NCBI GenBank assembly: GCA_946410395.1
Contig: CAMKAE010000050.1
Span: forward strand, 1-11,605
Direction of reading: 5' to 3'
Source: an uncultured Clostridia bacterium
Lineage (GTDB): Bacteria; Bacillota; Clostridia; Christensenellales; Aristaeellaceae
DNA length: 11,605 bases
The translations under genes and the position numbers were made by a program. Of this stretch, positions 8,959-11,605 are shown one piece after another. Positions within the stretch are counted from its first letter, which is position 1. Every line of letters starts with the position of its first letter. The notes under the pieces are model-generated. The model saw only the letters and a list, made by a program, of their open reading frames with translations, made no database searches and was not told where the DNA came from.

Positions 8959-10295
8959 TGAAGCGTCTGCTTGCGGCGCTGCTGGCGTTGCTGATGCTGC
9001 TTCCCGCCCTGGCGATGGGCGAGAACACCCACGCGACGCTGTGCTTTCAGTGCGACGAGGCGCAGCTGAACGCATGGCTTCAGGAAAACGGCATCACCGA
9101 GAAATGGGTTGCGTCCCTGGTCAGCCTGATCGCGGGCTTGAGGGTGGACAGCTACGCCAAAGAGGATGAGGGCGCTCTCAAACTTTCATTGGATGGCGAG
9201 GACATCGTGACGGTCTGGCACCGCCGGACGGCGGACGGGAGCGCTCTGGCGCTCGTGGATGCCGCGCCCAACCAGGATGTGCTGATTCCGGCCCCGGAAG
9301 AAGGCGTCTTCGACATGCTCCTGAGCAAGACGGATATGCTGTCCGTGCTGACCATGGCCATCGAGATCGCGGACGAGGCCAGCGCCTGGATGGAAGCCCT
9401 GCCGGTCCGGGAGGAGCACGGCGTCTTCATGGGCGATGCCTTCGGCGCTGGGGATACGCAATACACCTATGAGGTCAGCAGCAATGACATGACGGTGCTG
9501 GCCCTGCAGGCGATCGACAAAATGGACAGCCTCCAGCCCCTGGACCCGGAGGACGCGCCAGACTATCAGGCGCTCAAGGCGCAGATTCAAAAAGCCATCC
9601 TGCAGGACGCCAGAACCAGCCGTCAGCACTGGATTGCGCGCAAAGTCCTCCGGGACGAGGCACTCATCGGCATCTCCGTGACGGCGCTGAACAACAACGA
9701 GCAGATCATGACGATTTCCCTGGGCCTGGAGAATCCAGAGGGACCGCGTATCGTCGCGGGGATCGGTCTTGGAGGCAATGTCTATTTCGCCGATCTGACG
9801 CTGAGCATCCCCGATCCTGTTGAGGATACCGTCTCGCTGCAATACCGCGCCGACATCTGGCAGGATCCGCACCACGACGGCTTCCCGAGCGCCCGGATAC
9901 AGCGGAGCAACCTGCTGGGGCACCTGGAGGGAAGCATGAGCGCCGCGGTGAAAGACGGCGGCATCAGCCTGAGCGGCGAGGCGACCTTGACCCGGGACGG
10001 CACCTCGACCCTGCGGGAGAGCTGGGGGATAACAGTCGCCGATGACACCGGGCTGATTGCTGCGAAAGACGCGCTTTACATCGGCGAGAACGAAACCCCG
10101 GCCTTTGAGATCGTGCTGGAGAGCGAGCAGACGGACGATTACCCCGAAACCGAATGGGCCGTCCTGGGCAATCCCATCCGACTGGACGAGGAGAGCGAGG
10201 CACTGACCGAGTGGTTGACCCAGGTGGCCACAACCATCGGCTACAAGCTGATCTTCAAGGTGCCCACGGAACTGTTGATGATGATCATGCAATAA
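8958..10295 (+). CDS. Exported protein of unknown function, paralogue 3 of 3
   Basis: The 445-residue protein starts at an ATG that overlaps the previous stop as TGATG, with GGAGGG six bases upstream; coupled translation is likely. The signal peptide has M-K-R, a Leu/Ala core and cleavage after A-L-A (19) or A-M-G (21). The plan parallels the first exported protein: an early strand and helix, S-L-D-G-E-D-I-V-T-V (77-86), a helical middle (115-190) broken by G-A-G-D-T-Q-Y-T-Y-E-V (163-173), and beta-rich repeats (235-400) with motifs such as L-G-L-E-N-P-E-G, L-G-G-N-V-Y-F-A-D-L and I-S-L-S-G-E-A-T-L. It closes with N-P-I-R-L-D-E-E-S (405-413) and a hydrophobic helix to the stop. That last helix might touch the membrane but looks amphipathic. 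Family not recognised. Last gene of the operon, just before the hairpin. Confidence 0.75.
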   Translation: MKRLLAALLALLMLLPALAMGENTHATLCFQCDEAQLNAWLQENGITEKWVASLVSLIAGLRVDSYAKEDEGALKLSLDGEDIVTVWHRRTADGSALALVDAAPNQDVLIPAPEEGVFDMLLSKTDMLSVLTMAIEIADEASAWMEALPVREEHGVFMGDAFGAGDTQYTYEVSSNDMTVLALQAIDKMDSLQPLDPEDAPDYQALKAQIQKAILQDARTSRQHWIARKVLRDEALIGISVTALNNNEQIMTISLGLENPEGPRIVAGIGLGGNVYFADLTLSIPDPVEDTVSLQYRADIWQDPHHDGFPSARIQRSNLLGHLEGSMSAAVKDGGISLSGEATLTRDGTSTLRESWGITVADDTGLIAAKDALYIGENETPAFEIVLESEQTDDYPETEWAVLGNPIRLDEESEALTEWLTQVATTIGYKLIFKVPTELLMMIMQ

Positions 10296-10298
10296 AAG

Positions 10299-10335
10299 AA
10301 CGCCTCCGGCCGAAGCAAAATCGGTCGGAGGCGTT
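10299..10335. terminator. Bidirectional intrinsic terminator between convergent genes
   Basis: The 15-base arms 10299-10313 and 10321-10335 pair fully apart from one G-T wobble, around a 7-base A-rich loop. On the minus strand the stem is followed by a CTTTTATT stretch, a good termination tract for the GH3-like gene whose stop lies 28 bases before it. On the plus strand only GTTTG follows, so it is weaker there. It starts 4 bases after the last operon stop. Confidence 0.85.
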
Positions 10336-10363
10336 TGCGATCCGCAGATACGGAATGCTTGGC

Positions 10364-11605
10364 TCAGAGACTGTCCGGAGCGGTGATTTCCGCGCAGCAT
10401 CGGATATCGACGGCTGAGGCCGCAGCTTCCACGATCCAGGAACCGCTCCGCGCATGCTCCTCCCCGCAGACAAAGGCATCGCGGTCCAGGGTGACCGAGA
10501 AAGTCCCGGTCTGCCCGGGAGCCAGGGCAAGCTTCGCAAAGCCCTTCAGCGCCCGGAAGGGCTGCTCGCTTGTGAGAGACGGCCGCCGAAGATAGAAAAG
10601 CACGGCTTCCTTGGCGTAAACCTTCCCGGTGTTGGTCACATCCACGCTGACGGTGACGGGTGTACCGTCAAACAGGTTTGTGGATAGGCGCAGGTTGGCG
10701 TATGCAAAGCGGGTGTAGGTGAGCCCGTGGCCGAAAGGAAACTGGGGGAAGGCCTCGGGCAGCTTGCCACAAGGAGAGACGGCGCCGAAGAGCACGTCCA
10801 CCGTGGCCCCGCCCACGGCCTGTCCACCCAGGTAGGTCTCCAGCACCGCACTCACGCGGTCGAGCCACGGCATCCCGACGGGTGCGCCGTTGTGCAGCAC
10901 CACGGCGACGCGGGGCTGCACGGCGGTGATGGCTTCCACCAGCGCGTTCTGGCAGGCGGGGAGGTTCCCGAATGGCGCGCCCAGGAACAGCACGGCGATG
11001 TCCGCCTCCGCAGCGGCGCGCACGGCCTCGGCTTCCAGGGCGGGATCCAGCTCGTCCCGGTCGGGATCGAAGCCTCGGACATAGGTCACCGGCGAGACGG
11101 AGCGGACGGCCTGCAGGGCGGACAGGGTCTCCGTGCAGCGGATGCTGCCCGCTTCGGGCTGGAAGAGGGGCCGCTCCGCATAAGCGCCGATGAAGGCGAC
11201 TTTTTTGTTGCCGGTGATCGGCAGCAGATCTCCGTCGTTCTTCAGCAGCACCATGGCTTCGCGGGCCAGCTTCCGGGCCTGGTGATGCTGCATGCCCCAG
11301 TCGAACTCCTCCGGCTCCCGCCGGTTTGCGAGCGCGAAGTCCACCTGTGTGAGCATGCGCCGCGCGGCATCGTCCGGCGAAAGGTCCGCGTCGGGCCGTA
11401 GCACGGCCCCGACGCCCTGGGCGCGCACGCCCCCGGCAAAGGCCTCGGCCAGTGCTTCCGCCAGGAACGGATCCTCCGCATAGCGGATGTCGCGCTGCGT
11501 GCCCTGCAGGGGCTGTCTTGTGCCGGACGACGGGCCGAGGAGGATGTCCACATGCTCATGGAGCGCGCTCTGCCCGATCAGGCTGCCAAGCTCCCGCGCC
11601 AGATC
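10364..11605 (-). CDS. GH3-family protein, C-terminal part (5' end outside window), missing active-site segments
   Basis: Related to three-domain GH3 beta-glucosidase/xylosidase proteins. The frame is open to the right edge, so the N-terminus is missing; residues here count from the GTG at 11551. Visible are the barrel strand D-I-L-L-G-P (2-7) and Y-A-E-D-P-F-L (24-30), then the domain-2 hallmarks A-R-K-L-A-R-E-A-M-V-L-L-K-N-D-G (92-107), V-A-F-I-G (118-122), Q-N-A-L-V-E-A (201-207), L-G-G-Q-A (241-245), G-K-L-P-E-A-F-P (262-269) and F-G-H-G-L-T-Y-T (273-280). A fibronectin-III-like domain closes the protein (V-D-V-T-N-T-G 303-309, L-K-G-F-A-K 335-340). Against the family, three stretches are absent in frame: between about residues 50 and 62 the K-H-F region and S-D-W nucleophile, between 190 and 200 the E-G-x-D-R acid/base loop, and between 269 and 271 the Y-R-Y-Y-D loop. 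Hydrolase activity is doubtful. No frameshift is seen. Confidence 0.85.
   Translation of the reverse strand, partial: DLARELGSLIGQSALHEHVDILLGPSSGTRQPLQGTQRDIRYAEDPFLAEALAEAFAGGVRAQGVGAVLRPDADLSPDDAARRMLTQVDFALANRREPEEFDWGMQHHQARKLAREAMVLLKNDGDLLPITGNKKVAFIGAYAERPLFQPEAGSIRCTETLSALQAVRSVSPVTYVRGFDPDRDELDPALEAEAVRAAAEADIAVLFLGAPFGNLPACQNALVEAITAVQPRVAVVLHNGAPVGMPWLDRVSAVLETYLGGQAVGGATVDVLFGAVSPCGKLPEAFPQFPFGHGLTYTRFAYANLRLSTNLFDGTPVTVSVDVTNTGKVYAKEAVLFYLRRPSLTSEQPFRALKGFAKLALAPGQTGTFSVTLDRDAFVCGEEHARSGSWIVEAAASAVDIRCCAEITAPDSL

Noticed and set aside
8020..9075. A 351-codon minus-strand frame across the junction of exported paralogues 2 and 3
   Set aside because: Its composition is that of an antisense shadow, and it covers a well-supported TGATG gene junction on the plus strand.
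9186..10400. A 404-codon minus-strand frame opposite the third exported protein
   Set aside because: It reads through the terminator hairpin, lacks domain motifs and a ribosome binding site, and opposes a gene with a clear signal peptide and start.
10727..11401. A 224-codon plus-strand frame opposite the GH3-like gene
   Set aside because: It is rich in Gly, His, Arg and Gln with no motifs, and the minus-strand frame carries clear GH3 sequence over the same bases.
11366..11404. Assembly collapse or frameshift as the cause of the missing GH3 segment
   Set aside because: Not excluded, but less likely: the frame is unbroken, codon use looks uniform, and two further family segments are missing in frame elsewhere in the same gene. 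It is kept as a test under the finding.

Overview
The window is GC-rich, densely coded bacterial DNA. It has strong GGAGG-type ribosome binding sites, two TTG starts placed by those sites, a NifR3-type dihydrouridine synthase, and large secreted SH3b proteins with Thr/Pro linkers. Together these suggest a high-GC, probably uncultured Clostridia-type Bacillota, perhaps a gut or rumen bacterium. That placement is inferred from gene style; there is no rRNA or phylogenetic marker placement behind it.

Layout: (1) Positions 1-3310 (+) hold the 3' part of a very large surface protein. It has at least four MucBP-like beta repeats, five SH3b domains joined by Thr/Pro linkers, a fifth MucBP-like repeat, one transmembrane helix and a long basic cytoplasmic tail. 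A strong intrinsic terminator follows (3325-3357). (2) A consensus-like promoter (3381-3409) starts a tight five-gene unit on the + strand: a divergent GH127 (DUF1680)-fold protein, a tRNA-dihydrouridine synthase, and three consecutive signal-peptide proteins of unknown function that look like diverged paralogues of each other. Junctions are a 4-nt overlap, a 4-nt gap, a 13-nt gap and a 1-nt overlap, so one transcript is likely. (3) A hairpin (10299-10335) lies between this unit and a convergent gene and probably terminates both strands. (4) Positions 10364-11605 (-) hold the C-terminal part of a GH3 family protein whose N-terminus lies outside the window.

The most unusual feature is that both glycosidase relatives keep their fold but appear to lack their catalytic machinery. 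The GH3 protein reads through in frame, yet it seems to lack the stretch with the nucleophile aspartate, the loop with the acid/base glutamate, and a third active-site loop. The GH127-like protein lacks the zinc/nucleophile Cys-Cys-Pro motif and the expected acid/base glutamate. They could be sugar-binding or regulatory pseudo-enzymes, enzymes with changed chemistry, or decaying genes. The other candidate for something undescribed is the tandem set of three exported proteins. Their co-transcription with a tRNA-modifying enzyme may be only operon packing.

I saw no tRNA, rRNA, CRISPR array, insertion sequence or phage gene. No intergenic stretch exceeds about 150 bases.
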